A stretch of DNA of 23,248 nt from a virus: positions 1-23,248 of IMG/VR virus record IMGVR_UViG_3300042446_002135; one strand, given 5' to 3'. Below the pieces are notes generated by a model. It saw only the letters and a program-made list of their open reading frames with translations, ran no database searches and was not told the origin of the DNA. Positions 1 through 7,352 of the stretch are shown piece after piece (within the stretch, counting starts at the first letter, position 1; the number at the start of each line of letters is the position of its first letter). Made by a program: the position numbers and the translations under genes.

Positions 1-1756
1 GTTCAATTGGTTTTACAAAGTTTTTATTAAATAAACTTATAGATATATTTTCACCTGTTTTAGGATACAATTCCCATTTTAAATCTAGATTATATATGTC
101 AGATTTTTCTAATTTAGGATTACCCAATAATTGTGCATTTCTTACAAAATCATAATAAGCAAAATTAGCTACTTCTCTAAATTCAGGTCTGGCTAATGTT
201 TTACTTAGTGAAAATCTATACTTTGTTTTTTCTAAATTGTATGAAAGATTTAATGATGGAAGTGGATCTAAATACTCTCTATTAACATTGATCTTAGTAC
301 CACTAAAATCAGCTGTATTAATTTTAAACACATTATATTCGTTTCTGACGCCAAGGTTAAATTTCCATTTTTTGTATCCTTTATCAAACATTATATAATT
401 ACTAACTAAATCAAAATCGGCTGTGTATTTATCTGTATTATTTGTAATTTCATTTAGCATATCAACGACATCATATCTGAATATTCTTGCTTGAAAATTT
501 CTTACACGCTTAATGTAGCTACTTCCTATTTTTATACTTTTTAAATCAGCATTAAATCCAATATTAAAACTATTTTCATCCATTCCACTCCAAAAACGAT
601 ATGTGTCTCTCCATGCTGTCGCATATGGTTCGTTTGCTCCTAATGATTTTGTAATTGGATTGACTCTGTAGTCAGGTTGGTCACGTAGCATTAAATTATG
701 TCCTAAATTAATAGTCCATATTTTAATCTTAGCATCAAATTGAGTGTTGATGTTATTTTTAATAATAGTGTTGGATGAATTACTTCTTACATTTTGAATA
801 TTATCAAAATTATCACCGTTACGAGTTAAGTATGATTCTTCAATCTGATTATTAAATAATGTTTTTAAGCTGTACCTATTTTTTCCTATATAAGTTACAT
901 TTAATAATCCATTTAATGATTTAGTATTAGCGAATAAAGTATCTTTATACTTATAAGCTAATTCGGTTGATGATTGATAATCTTGTCTATCAATATAGTT
1001 TAATGAATATGAGTTGCGAGTAGTAGAACTAAACAATACATTCCAATTTTTCTTTTTAACACCAAAAGATAAAGCCCCATTAAAGTTGGGGGTAGAGGTA
1101 ATTATTTTAGCAGTGGGGGAAGTGATTAGTTTAGTGTATGCTCTTTTATCTCCATTTCCACTAACACGAAATTTATATGTTGAGGGAAACGTAGATGGAA
1201 AATTAACATGGTCAACTAATTGAAATTTTTTCTTTGTAGATATTAATCCATACCCGCTACCTAAACTTAAATTAAAAAAGTTATTAGATACTTCTTTAGT
1301 TGATATCTGAATTAAACCACCTGCAAAATCACCTGGTAGATTAGCAGATGAGGATTTGTTTACAATTATATTGTCTACTAAATTAGAAGGTATAATATCA
1401 AATGAAAAGGCTCTACGATCCGGTTCAGTAGAAGGAAGCAATGTTTTATTTAACATTGCTAAATTGTAGCGATCAGCTAATCCTCTAACTAATACAAATT
1501 TATCGTTTTGTATAGTAACACCATTTACTCTTTTAAGAGCATCCCCAACAGTTCTGTCGGGAGTATTTTTTATAAAATCAATTGATATGCCATCAGATAC
1601 AGCTAAATTATTTCGAATAATACTAATAACAGCAACTTCAGTAGATTTTTTACCAGCAGAACGAACTGTAATTTCGGTCATGGTTTTGTTAAATGTTGTG
1701 TCCTGGGTTAGCCCAAAAATAGGACACAACATTAACAGAAGCAATAAATATTTCAT
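1..1756 (-). CDS. TonB-dependent outer-membrane receptor (partial, C-terminal end outside window)
   Basis: I translated the minus strand from the ATG at 1756 by eye. The frame stays open for 585 codons to the left edge, so the 3' end is missing. Residues 1-18 look like a signal peptide (MKYLLLLLMLCPIFGLTQ). A TonB-box-like stretch follows near 27-33 (TEITVRS). A plug domain spans about 55-155, with VGDALKRVNGV, FVLVRGLADRYN, PSTEPDRRAFSFDIIPSN and LPGDFAGGLIQISTKE, all hallmarks of Bacteroidota TonB-dependent receptors. The remainder is beta-barrel-like, with a typical late barrel signature (SLSKTLARPEFREVANF, then LLGNPKLEKSDIYNLDLKW). Such proteins import siderophores, cobalamin or glycans across the outer membrane using TonB energy; the substrate cannot be told here. 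The usual N-terminal carboxypeptidase-like domain is absent. The gene starts 37 bases after the phage exonuclease gene on the same strand. Identification is strong; why a phage carries it is inference. Confidence 0.9.
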   Translation of the reverse strand, partial: MKYLLLLLMLCPIFGLTQDTTFNKTMTEITVRSAGKKSTEVAVISIIRNNLAVSDGISIDFIKNTPDRTVGDALKRVNGVTIQNDKFVLVRGLADRYNLAMLNKTLLPSTEPDRRAFSFDIIPSNLVDNIIVNKSSSANLPGDFAGGLIQISTKEVSNNFFNLSLGSGYGLISTKKKFQLVDHVNFPSTFPSTYKFRVSGNGDKRAYTKLITSPTAKIITSTPNFNGALSFGVKKKNWNVLFSSTTRNSYSLNYIDRQDYQSSTELAYKYKDTLFANTKSLNGLLNVTYIGKNRYSLKTLFNNQIEESYLTRNGDNFDNIQNVRSNSSNTIIKNNINTQFDAKIKIWTINLGHNLMLRDQPDYRVNPITKSLGANEPYATAWRDTYRFWSGMDENSFNIGFNADLKSIKIGSSYIKRVRNFQARIFRYDVVDMLNEITNNTDKYTADFDLVSNYIMFDKGYKKWKFNLGVRNEYNVFKINTADFSGTKINVNREYLDPLPSLNLSYNLEKTKYRFSLSKTLARPEFREVANFAYYDFVRNAQLLGNPKLEKSDIYNLDLKWELYPKTGENISISLFNKNFVKPIE

Positions 1757-1763
1757 AAATGAA

Positions 1764-1791
1764 TTTAATTCACTTATACGTATGAATTAAA
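1764..1791 (-). promoter_or_regulatory. AT-rich inverted repeat upstream of the receptor gene
   Basis: A 9-base inverted repeat (TTTAATTCA at 1764-1772 and TGAATTAAA at 1783-1791) flanks a 10-base centre containing the palindrome TACGTA. It fills most of the 37-base gap between the exonuclease stop and the receptor start. It could be an operator, a weak terminator hairpin or a leader structure. There is no GC-rich stem or run of T that would make a convincing intrinsic terminator. Confidence 0.35.
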
Positions 1792-1793
1792 AA

Positions 1794-2582
1794 TTACGAA
1801 GTTATCTTAATACTTATTGGTAATAATTCCGTAATAGGTTTAAAGTCTGGGTTTTCAAGTTTATATATTTCATAAATATTTTTAAACATTTGAAAACTTG
1901 CCGCTATATTACCGTACGAACGTAGCTCCCATCCCTTACCTTGAATTTTACCCTCTTTACCAGCTGTACGAGTAGCTGCTTTTAACCACAATACACCTGT
2001 TTCTTCAATTGGTGTATTATGTGTTTCACTCCACGCCATAGCGTATGCTGCTAACTGTAGGCTAAAGGATGTATGTAGTGAGTTTGACGTTTTAATATCA
2101 AGTAACCATAACTTACCATTAATCTTACAAATTAAATCTGCTGTTCCAGCATACTCATGATTGTCTGAGAATACGTGATATTCAGCTGCAATTAGTTCTG
2201 GTTTGTGTGTATTCCAAAAATCAGCAAACTTTAAAATCATCTTCCAAACATCTAGATTGTACTGGGCTTTACCAAATTCATCAATCCATTGGATTTCTTC
2301 TCCACCAATAAATCTTTCAATAGCATTGTGAACTTGTGTACCTTCACCAGCTGCTTTTTGAGCAATGATATCAGCATTATGTCCAACGTCTTTTAACCAA
2401 GAATGAAAAAATTTATTTTTAGGAAAATAATTAAGTACTGATGTTACAGAAGGATAGTATTTACCATCTCGACTGTAGAATCTACTGTCTAAAACATTAA
2501 CTTGTTTGTCCCCTTCCTTATATTCAACAAGGCGTTTGATTTTGGGGTCCTTAATAATGTTTGCATGTCTTTCAATAATCAT
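1794..2582 (-). CDS. PD-(D/E)XK superfamily exonuclease (RecB/Cas4-like)
   Basis: This 262-residue protein has the motifs of the RecB-like branch of the PD-(D/E)XK nuclease superfamily. They are GTQVHNAIE (His85), AEYHV (Glu134), AGTADLI (catalytic Asp149), LLDIKTS (Asp162-x-Lys164) and the QLAAY motif at 176-180. Such enzymes degrade or process DNA ends with Mg2+ and in phages serve replication, recombination or host DNA breakdown. The ATG overlaps the end of the primase gene by four bases (ATGA), so the two are probably translated together and act in the same replication/repair process. No helicase domain is present, so it is a stand-alone nuclease. The superfamily call is firm; the exact role is not. 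Confidence 0.85.
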   Translation of the reverse strand: MIIERHANIIKDPKIKRLVEYKEGDKQVNVLDSRFYSRDGKYYPSVTSVLNYFPKNKFFHSWLKDVGHNADIIAQKAAGEGTQVHNAIERFIGGEEIQWIDEFGKAQYNLDVWKMILKFADFWNTHKPELIAAEYHVFSDNHEYAGTADLICKINGKLWLLDIKTSNSLHTSFSLQLAAYAMAWSETHNTPIEETGVLWLKAATRTAGKEGKIQGKGWELRSYGNIAASFQMFKNIYEIYKLENPDFKPITELLPISIKITS

Positions 2583-3517
2583 AATTGTAGTTTTTTAAGC
2601 AATAAGCTTTGAAAGTCTAAAGGTTGGGCTTGTTCGATGCAATTTAAAAATCGTTCAAATCCAATTTCACTAGCATCTTTACCATCTAATTCTACTAAGT
2701 AAACATCCTTACCATATGTCATTAATTCTTGAGCATATTTTAAAGCATTCTTAATAGCATCAGGGTCTAGAGCAATGTAAATTCTGTTGACAGAGGAACT
2801 TACTAACTTTTTCATTAATTTTTCGTGAATAATTTTCCCAAATAACGGGATTACGTTGCGTTTTACTGTTAATGCATCAAACATACCTTCAATAAGGATA
2901 ATAGGAGCGTCCCAGTTTATGTATAGTTCTAAACCTATTGCTGATTTAGCATCGGTAGGGGGATTTTTATATTTTTGCATTCCGTCTTTATAAGCACGAG
3001 CTATGAAATAATTTACTATTCCATTTTCATCGTACGATGGTATTATAACTCTATCTTTATATGAACCTTCATTACAGAAACCAATATTATATTTTATTAT
3101 ATCTTCTGGTGTTATACCTCTTGTCCTTAAAAACTTAAGAGCATGCTTAGAATCTATTTGTGTTAATCTATTTAATTTAGTTGTATCAGTTAACGAAATA
3201 AATTCCTTAGGTAATGATAATGCTGTAGTATCTTGTTTGTATTCTGTACCACTAGGAACAATAATCATGTTTAGTTCAGCTAACTTAGTAGCAGGAACTT
3301 TAGCGTTTTTAAGGAGAGATCTAATGGTTTTACCTTTAGCCTCACACACCCAACAATGCCATGGATTCTCTTTTTTTGCGTTTGTTACGCAATTGATTTC
3401 CATTTTATTCTTATGGTGGTTACAAAACGGACATTTAAATGCATAATTACCTCTACTAGTCTTAGCACCAGCACCTAGTATGGATTCCAATAAAATTATA
3501 AGTGCAGCATTTTCCAT
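2579..3517 (-). CDS. DNA primase, zinc-ribbon plus TOPRIM (DnaG-like, functional counterpart of T4 gp61)
   Basis: The 312-residue protein has an N-terminal zinc ribbon with Cys29-x2-Cys32 and Cys55-x2-Cys58 (KCPFC and HCWVC). A DnaG-like catalytic core with a TOPRIM fold follows: ILIEGMFDAL carries Glu210 and Asp214, and IALDPDA carries Asp251 and Asp253, which would bind the catalytic metals. The segment LRTRGITPEDIIKYNIGFC near 130-148 is typical of the region between zinc finger and TOPRIM in DnaG-type primases. It would synthesise RNA primers for lagging-strand replication. It is shorter than bacterial DnaG (about 600 residues) and lacks a recognisable C-terminal helicase-binding domain, as is common for phage primases. 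It is coupled to the downstream exonuclease by a four-base overlap. Confidence 0.88.
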   Translation of the reverse strand: MENAALIILLESILGAGAKTSRGNYAFKCPFCNHHKNKMEINCVTNAKKENPWHCWVCEAKGKTIRSLLKNAKVPATKLAELNMIIVPSGTEYKQDTTALSLPKEFISLTDTTKLNRLTQIDSKHALKFLRTRGITPEDIIKYNIGFCNEGSYKDRVIIPSYDENGIVNYFIARAYKDGMQKYKNPPTDAKSAIGLELYINWDAPIILIEGMFDALTVKRNVIPLFGKIIHEKLMKKLVSSSVNRIYIALDPDAIKNALKYAQELMTYGKDVYLVELDGKDASEIGFERFLNCIEQAQPLDFQSLLLKKLQL

Positions 3518-3543
3518 AATCTCAATATATGAAATTATTTTGC

Positions 3544-3993
3544 CTATACAAAGTCTTTCCTATAAAACTTAGCTAATATATTATCATTATAGCTGTCAAT
3601 GAATAACACATTATCTATAATTTGTTGTTGCATTTCGAGAAATGTAAGTTGTTTTTTGGTATTAGCCTCTCTTAGTATAACTCTTTCAAATTTATCTTCA
3701 CCTAATAACTTAATATCAGCAAGTAATTCTTTAGACGAGCCCCAATATGTTTTCCAACCACTATCAACTTGTTCAGTTTTAGTTGTTGGTTTGCGGCCAC
3801 GGCTAGTAGGTAATGCCGCTATTTCTTTTTTACCTAATTTCTTCTTTTTGTTGTGGATGTATGATTTTTTACCAATGTAAAATTTACCTGTTTCTAGGTT
3901 AGTAATTCTATATATGAAACCATAACTGTCTGTAGTGTAATTTTCATCCATATGGATATTAACTCCATCTAGATTGTATAACCAATTGCTCAT
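3544..3993 (-). CDS. GIY-YIG family endonuclease (Seg-like)
   Basis: The 149-residue protein carries the GIY-YIG signature as GFIYRITN (25-32) followed by FYIGKK (38-43), with a candidate metal-binding Glu120 in FLEMQQ and a C-terminal Asn in YNDNIL. A basic, Lys/Arg-rich stretch (46-72) could bind DNA. The segment WKTYWGSSKEL (80-90) matches the style of free-standing GIY-YIG proteins found in T4-like phages and cyanophages. Seg-type members are homing endonucleases that spread themselves by cutting related phage genomes. It lies 10 bases downstream of the 4004-4315 gene, at the junction between the virion genes and the replication genes. This fits homing-endonuclease activity at a recombination boundary, but a structural or repair role is possible. 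Its substrate is unknown. Confidence 0.75.
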   Translation of the reverse strand: MSNWLYNLDGVNIHMDENYTTDSYGFIYRITNLETGKFYIGKKSYIHNKKKKLGKKEIAALPTSRGRKPTTKTEQVDSGWKTYWGSSKELLADIKLLGEDKFERVILREANTKKQLTFLEMQQQIIDNVLFIDSYNDNILAKFYRKDFV

Positions 3994-4003
3994 GAACTAT
4001 ATT

Positions 4004-4315
4004 TTATGTATCGTATTTAACTATAAATGTCATATCCGTATCAGGTGACATCATTATCGGTTTAGCCACTTTAGCTACCATTAACAGCTCATTATCATCG
4101 TTATACAGCCCGATAGCAGTAGCATACGGGCGAAATGTGGATCCCGTTGTAAATGCAAGTAATGAGCCGCTTTCGTAGCTGCCTGTTACCAATGTGGGAT
4201 TATATGATAAATTAAATTCGCTTTCTTTTACGATACAACGCACCTCATTTTCGTAGATGTTGTGTTCGTTCTGGAATGATAAGTTAAATGATCCTGTATG
4301 TACTATTGCTGGCAT
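4004..4315 (-). CDS. Short protein matching the C-terminal module of the 9421-10392 virion protein
   Basis: This 103-residue protein has no domain I can name. Its second half is clearly related to the last ~80 residues of the structural protein at 9421-10392. Both have an EFN(L/Y)-x2-NP stretch followed by (V/I)G(M/L)YND(N/D)NELL-x-VAK-x2-KP, and both end in a short beta-like tail. It is either a shortened paralogue or the severed end of a duplicated fibre/baseplate gene. By my hand count its GC is about 39 percent, against roughly 25 percent in sampled lines of the next gene upstream (4341-4991), so it may have come from another phage. The likely role is virion-structural, by homology with its longer relative. 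Start choice: the only ATG that keeps the conserved block in frame. Confidence 0.7.
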   Translation of the reverse strand: MPAIVHTGSFNLSFQNEHNIYENEVRCIVKESEFNLSYNPTLVTGSYESGSLLAFTTGSTFRPYATAIGLYNDDNELLMVAKVAKPIMMSPDTDMTFIVKYDT

Positions 4316-4340
4316 GTGTATAAATATAAGTTATTTTGAA

Positions 4341-4991
4341 CTATTTAAAGTATTTATTTTCATATACATTCCCGGGGAGTAATTTGTAGTTTATATTAAA
4401 CTTATGGATTAAATAAGGAAGGCTTAACTGATCTTGTACTGACCATAAACAATTTTGATAGAACCATTCTTTCATTAAATTGTAGTTTTTATTTTCAATA
4501 ACAGATTTTGAATATATAAAAATTCCACACTCAAATAAATAATTATCATTCCACGTATGATCTTTAAAATAATATTCAACCTGCTCTTTCATTTTCTCCC
4601 CATCATATCTATCTAAAAGATATTGATTGCCACCTTCCATTAAACTTAAAACAAAATCTGTCTCTTGCTTTACAGAAGTTCTTGCGCAATGTTTAAAAAA
4701 ACAAGCATCTACACCAATACATTCATCAACTAAGGTTTCTATTGCTTTTTCATCAGATATTGAAAAACTTGAATCCGCCCATATATAATAATCGTAGCCA
4801 GGATGATCTTCCCAAACAATCATTTTAGAGATTTTCCCTCTTAATCTAGGGGACATTGATTTTATTCTTGCTGATTCAGTATAATCATCTATTCTATTAA
4901 ATATTATTTCATATTTATCTGATTTTTGATCTACCCATTTAGAATGTAATCCACTACTAAAGCATGCGGTGGTCACTAATACTTTTATCAT
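4341..4991 (-). CDS. DUF616-like (TOD1/MUCI70-type) putative glycosyltransferase
   Basis: The 216-residue protein starts with a short beta strand (MIKVLVTTACF) as in GT-A folds. It has SPRLRGKISKM (47-57), then HPGYDYYIWADSSFSI (63-78) with a D-x-S in place of D-x-D, then ECGIFIYS (154-161) and QDQLSLPYLI (186-195). This order resembles the DUF616 family of glycosyltransferase-like proteins. A sugar-nucleotide-dependent transferase acting in the cytoplasm of the infected cell is the best guess. It is last in a row of three glycan genes and starts 3 bases after the GT2-methyltransferase gene ends, so the three probably act on the same glycan. GC is very low (about 25 percent in lines counted by hand). 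The family call is from recall of sequence pattern. Confidence 0.6.
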   Translation of the reverse strand: MIKVLVTTACFSSGLHSKWVDQKSDKYEIIFNRIDDYTESARIKSMSPRLRGKISKMIVWEDHPGYDYYIWADSSFSISDEKAIETLVDECIGVDACFFKHCARTSVKQETDFVLSLMEGGNQYLLDRYDGEKMKEQVEYYFKDHTWNDNYLFECGIFIYSKSVIENKNYNLMKEWFYQNCLWSVQDQLSLPYLIHKFNINYKLLPGNVYENKYFK

Positions 4992-4994
4992 TAA

Positions 4995-6401
4995 TTATAG
5001 GTTTTTTAATAAGTGATATTGGCATTCAATTTGTTTTTCTCCATAAAAAGAATGTACCACTTCAAATTTTTCTGAAATATATTCAATAAATTCATTCATT
5101 GTCCACTCTCTTACATGGCATCCATTTAAAGGAGGACCATCCCAAGTTGGACCATATGTAGCAGAAAATCTAGAATTTTTACATAGTGTTTCTCTACAAG
5201 GTGTAGAAATTATATAATATTTTGCATTTAAACTTATTAAATGTTCTAGTAAAACATCTGGGTCAATAATATGTTCTATTACATCACAGCATAAAACAAC
5301 ATCTGTATTTTCAATATTCGGATTAGTAAAAAATGAAGTTTCAGGCTCTCCTGCTAAATACCATTCACGATCAGGATATTTTGATTTAAGTAATGAATAA
5401 CAAGGTTCTGTTTCTGTACCAATTATTTTAAATTCACCTAAATCTTTTATTAATTTAAATCCACTTCCACAACCCACATCTACAATAGTTTGCAAGTTAT
5501 TTAATTTCATAAACTCAGCACAGTATTCATAAACTTCATATTGAGATTGATCTCTCCAATCTGAATCATCGTGGTGGCCAGGACTTAACCTATGTGTATA
5601 TCCTTCTTGAATTTTGTAGGTTTTAAAGGTATCTGTATTTTGTTCTTCCATAAAATCTTTTACTTTTTTAATGTAATCAAATTCCCATTTAGGATCTAAT
5701 TTTATATATCCAGTAGGAATATTGCCTAGCTGTCTTTGACTTTCAATATATTCAGAATGTCTTATAATAACATTTGGTTTATCATCTCCATTATCCGGAC
5801 CCCTACCACTCATATGATATGATCTATCTCCCCAATAATATATCCAACTTACTTCATTATCAGGAGGAGATGCAGATATCCATTTGCTAGGGAATGTATT
5901 TTTTATTTTTATAACAAAAGTCATATCATATCCAGCATTTTCTAAAGGATGACCTCCTATTTCCATCCATGCTTTTTTACTATAAACTATTCCACTGTTT
6001 CCTAAACCTGTTATAGCAGCAACATTAGGTCTATTAAATAAAACTCCTCTATTCCACTGTAATAAAGCAGAATCTTCTTTAAAATATTTAGCTATATTAC
6101 ATAGATGGTTAGGTAAAGCTAAATCATCATCATCCCATACTGCTATTATATCTGCTGAACATTGTTCTATGGCAAAATTTTCCTTCTCTCCTATTGTAGG
6201 AAAAGTATAGTCTAAATTAAATATTTTTACTTCAGGGTGATTAAATTCAAGTTTTTGTAAAGGATAATCATTAACAATAATAAGTTCTTTTTTACCAGGA
6301 TATTCTTGATTAATAAAAGAATATATTGATTCTTCAAGGGTATGTACTCGACCATATGTTATACACTTACACGATATAAAAGGGTAGGTCATATCAAACA
6401 T
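4995..6401 (-). CDS. Bifunctional glycosyltransferase family 2 / SAM-dependent methyltransferase
   Basis: The 468-residue protein is a fusion. The N-terminal part (about 5-240) is a GT2-type GT-A glycosyltransferase: PFISCKCITYGR, LIIVNDYP and a DDDD metal-binding cluster at 90-93 in AVWDDDDLALPNHL. The C-terminal part (about 290-468) is a Rossmann-fold methyltransferase: motif I VDVGCGSGF (307-315) and DVVLCCDVIEHI (367-378), then a late strand YYIISTP. It would add a sugar and then methylate it, or cap a chain. A second ATG at 6392 gives a protein starting MTYPFISC and a four-base ATGA overlap with the gene upstream, against 13 bases for the longer form. I consider 6392 the more likely true start. 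It sits between two other glycan genes and close to Thr-rich virion proteins, its possible substrates. Confidence 0.85.
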   Translation of the reverse strand: MFDMTYPFISCKCITYGRVHTLEESIYSFINQEYPGKKELIIVNDYPLQKLEFNHPEVKIFNLDYTFPTIGEKENFAIEQCSADIIAVWDDDDLALPNHLCNIAKYFKEDSALLQWNRGVLFNRPNVAAITGLGNSGIVYSKKAWMEIGGHPLENAGYDMTFVIKIKNTFPSKWISASPPDNEVSWIYYWGDRSYHMSGRGPDNGDDKPNVIIRHSEYIESQRQLGNIPTGYIKLDPKWEFDYIKKVKDFMEEQNTDTFKTYKIQEGYTHRLSPGHHDDSDWRDQSQYEVYEYCAEFMKLNNLQTIVDVGCGSGFKLIKDLGEFKIIGTETEPCYSLLKSKYPDREWYLAGEPETSFFTNPNIENTDVVLCCDVIEHIIDPDVLLEHLISLNAKYYIISTPCRETLCKNSRFSATYGPTWDGPPLNGCHVREWTMNEFIEYISEKFEVVHSFYGEKQIECQYHLLKNL

Positions 6402-7333
6402 GTTTTTTTAGAAGTTTCTAATATTTCTTCAACATATTTGTATGAACTAAAGTTAGGATCAAATGTATTTTCTATACCATATGGATACGAATTTGTATAA
6501 TTCCCTTTCATAAATAATTTACCATGTTCAGTAACGCCAGCATTATGAAATATAGACACTTCATCCCATCTATTTATATGATCTGTTGCCCAGCAAAAAT
6601 CTAAGCGTTTATCTACTCTTGTTTCATGACCTAATAACCAAGCGTTCCATAGTAATGACCACATTCCTGCTGTCCATTTTTGAATTGGGTATCCTTCACC
6701 TTTATAGTCAGCTTCTGTATCACAGAAATGTTTATATAATTTTATAGAATCAGATTCAACTTTATCCCAATATTCATATGTAGCTCCTTTAATAATATGT
6801 TGAGCTCCACCTGAGTTTGAATTCATTAATTTAGGGATAAGAGGATCAATACCTATTATATCACACATACCTTTATATACATCTTCACCTTTAGTTAAAA
6901 TGTATTGTGTACCTATATATCCTACTGTATCACTTAAATACCAAATGTTATCATTTAGCATTGCACTAAAATCTACTGGTTTAGTAAATAGTATATCTGA
7001 ATCATGGCACATTACTGGTGTAGAGGTCAATTCAGGAAAAGCAGCATAATGTTGCTTTATAATGTTAAAATATATTGATGGTATGTAGTTGCAGTTAATT
7101 CTAGTGTCTTGGTAAAAGAAGAAGCGAACGTAGTTGTAAGTATTAGTTAATTTATTCCATGCTTCTAAAATGTCAGGACGATTAGTTCCTGCATCTGTTG
7201 GGTTGTATGCTACTAGAATATCAATGTCATTTCCACTAATTCCATTTTTTATGAAATTATTGATCATAACTTCCACTTGCCATGCATAATATAAGATGCG
7301 TGGTTGAACACAAATGTAACGTAAATTTTTCAT
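6389..7333 (-). CDS. Putative glycosyltransferase, GT-A-like with DxD motif
   Basis: The 314-residue protein has MCHDSDILF (108-116) with a D-S-D typical of metal-binding GT-A glycosyltransferases. It also has SNSGGAQHIIKG (172-183), a Trp-rich segment (KWTAGMWSLLWNAWLLGH, 219-236) and IFHNAGV (261-267). The arrangement (Gln-rich start, DxD, Gly-Gly acceptor loop, late His-Asn) loosely recalls plant-type hydroxyproline/serine O-glycosyltransferases, but I cannot place it in a named family with certainty. It is the first of three glycan genes, directly downstream of a Thr-rich virion protein, and shares a 14-base leader box with that gene (7338-7351 and 7886-7899). A role in attaching the first sugar to the virion protein is attractive but unproven. 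Confidence 0.6.
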   Translation of the reverse strand: MKNLRYICVQPRILYYAWQVEVMINNFIKNGISGNDIDILVAYNPTDAGTNRPDILEAWNKLTNTYNYVRFFFYQDTRINCNYIPSIYFNIIKQHYAAFPELTSTPVMCHDSDILFTKPVDFSAMLNDNIWYLSDTVGYIGTQYILTKGEDVYKGMCDIIGIDPLIPKLMNSNSGGAQHIIKGATYEYWDKVESDSIKLYKHFCDTEADYKGEGYPIQKWTAGMWSLLWNAWLLGHETRVDKRLDFCWATDHINRWDEVSIFHNAGVTEHGKLFMKGNYTNSYPYGIENTFDPNFSSYKYVEEILETSKKTCLI

Positions 7334-7337
7334 AACT

Positions 7338-7351
7338 GTATTTTTATTTTA
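7338..7351 (-). promoter_or_regulatory. Shared 14-base A-rich leader box, copy 1
   Basis: The minus-strand sequence TAAAATAAAAATAC lies 4 bases before the ATG at 7333. The identical 14-mer occurs before the neighbouring gene (7886-7899). It may be a translation-enhancing A-rich leader, as favoured in Bacteroidota, a promoter part, or a trace of duplication. The function is inferred. Confidence 0.3.
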
Positions 7352-7352
7352 A

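Noticed and set aside
1723-1756. Lipoprotein signal peptide at the start of the receptor
   Set aside because: Cys11 is not in a lipobox context (preceded by Leu-Met-Leu), and the protein family uses ordinary signal peptides.
1014-1790. Two plus-strand frames of about 70 codons (1014-1223, 1587-1790)
   Set aside because: They lie entirely or almost entirely inside the receptor gene on the opposite strand, which has strong family motifs; neither frame resembles a known protein.
3237-3446. Plus-strand frames within the primase, nuclease and other genes (for example 3237-3446, 3599-3880, 12774-12983, 19405-19596, 21006-21281)
   Set aside because: All are fully contained in well-supported minus-strand genes and show no recognisable domains.
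4319-4326. T4 late-promoter octamer TATAAATA on the plus strand (also at 18088-18095)
   Set aside because: It points away from all genes in the window, which are on the minus strand, so it cannot drive them in the known orientation.
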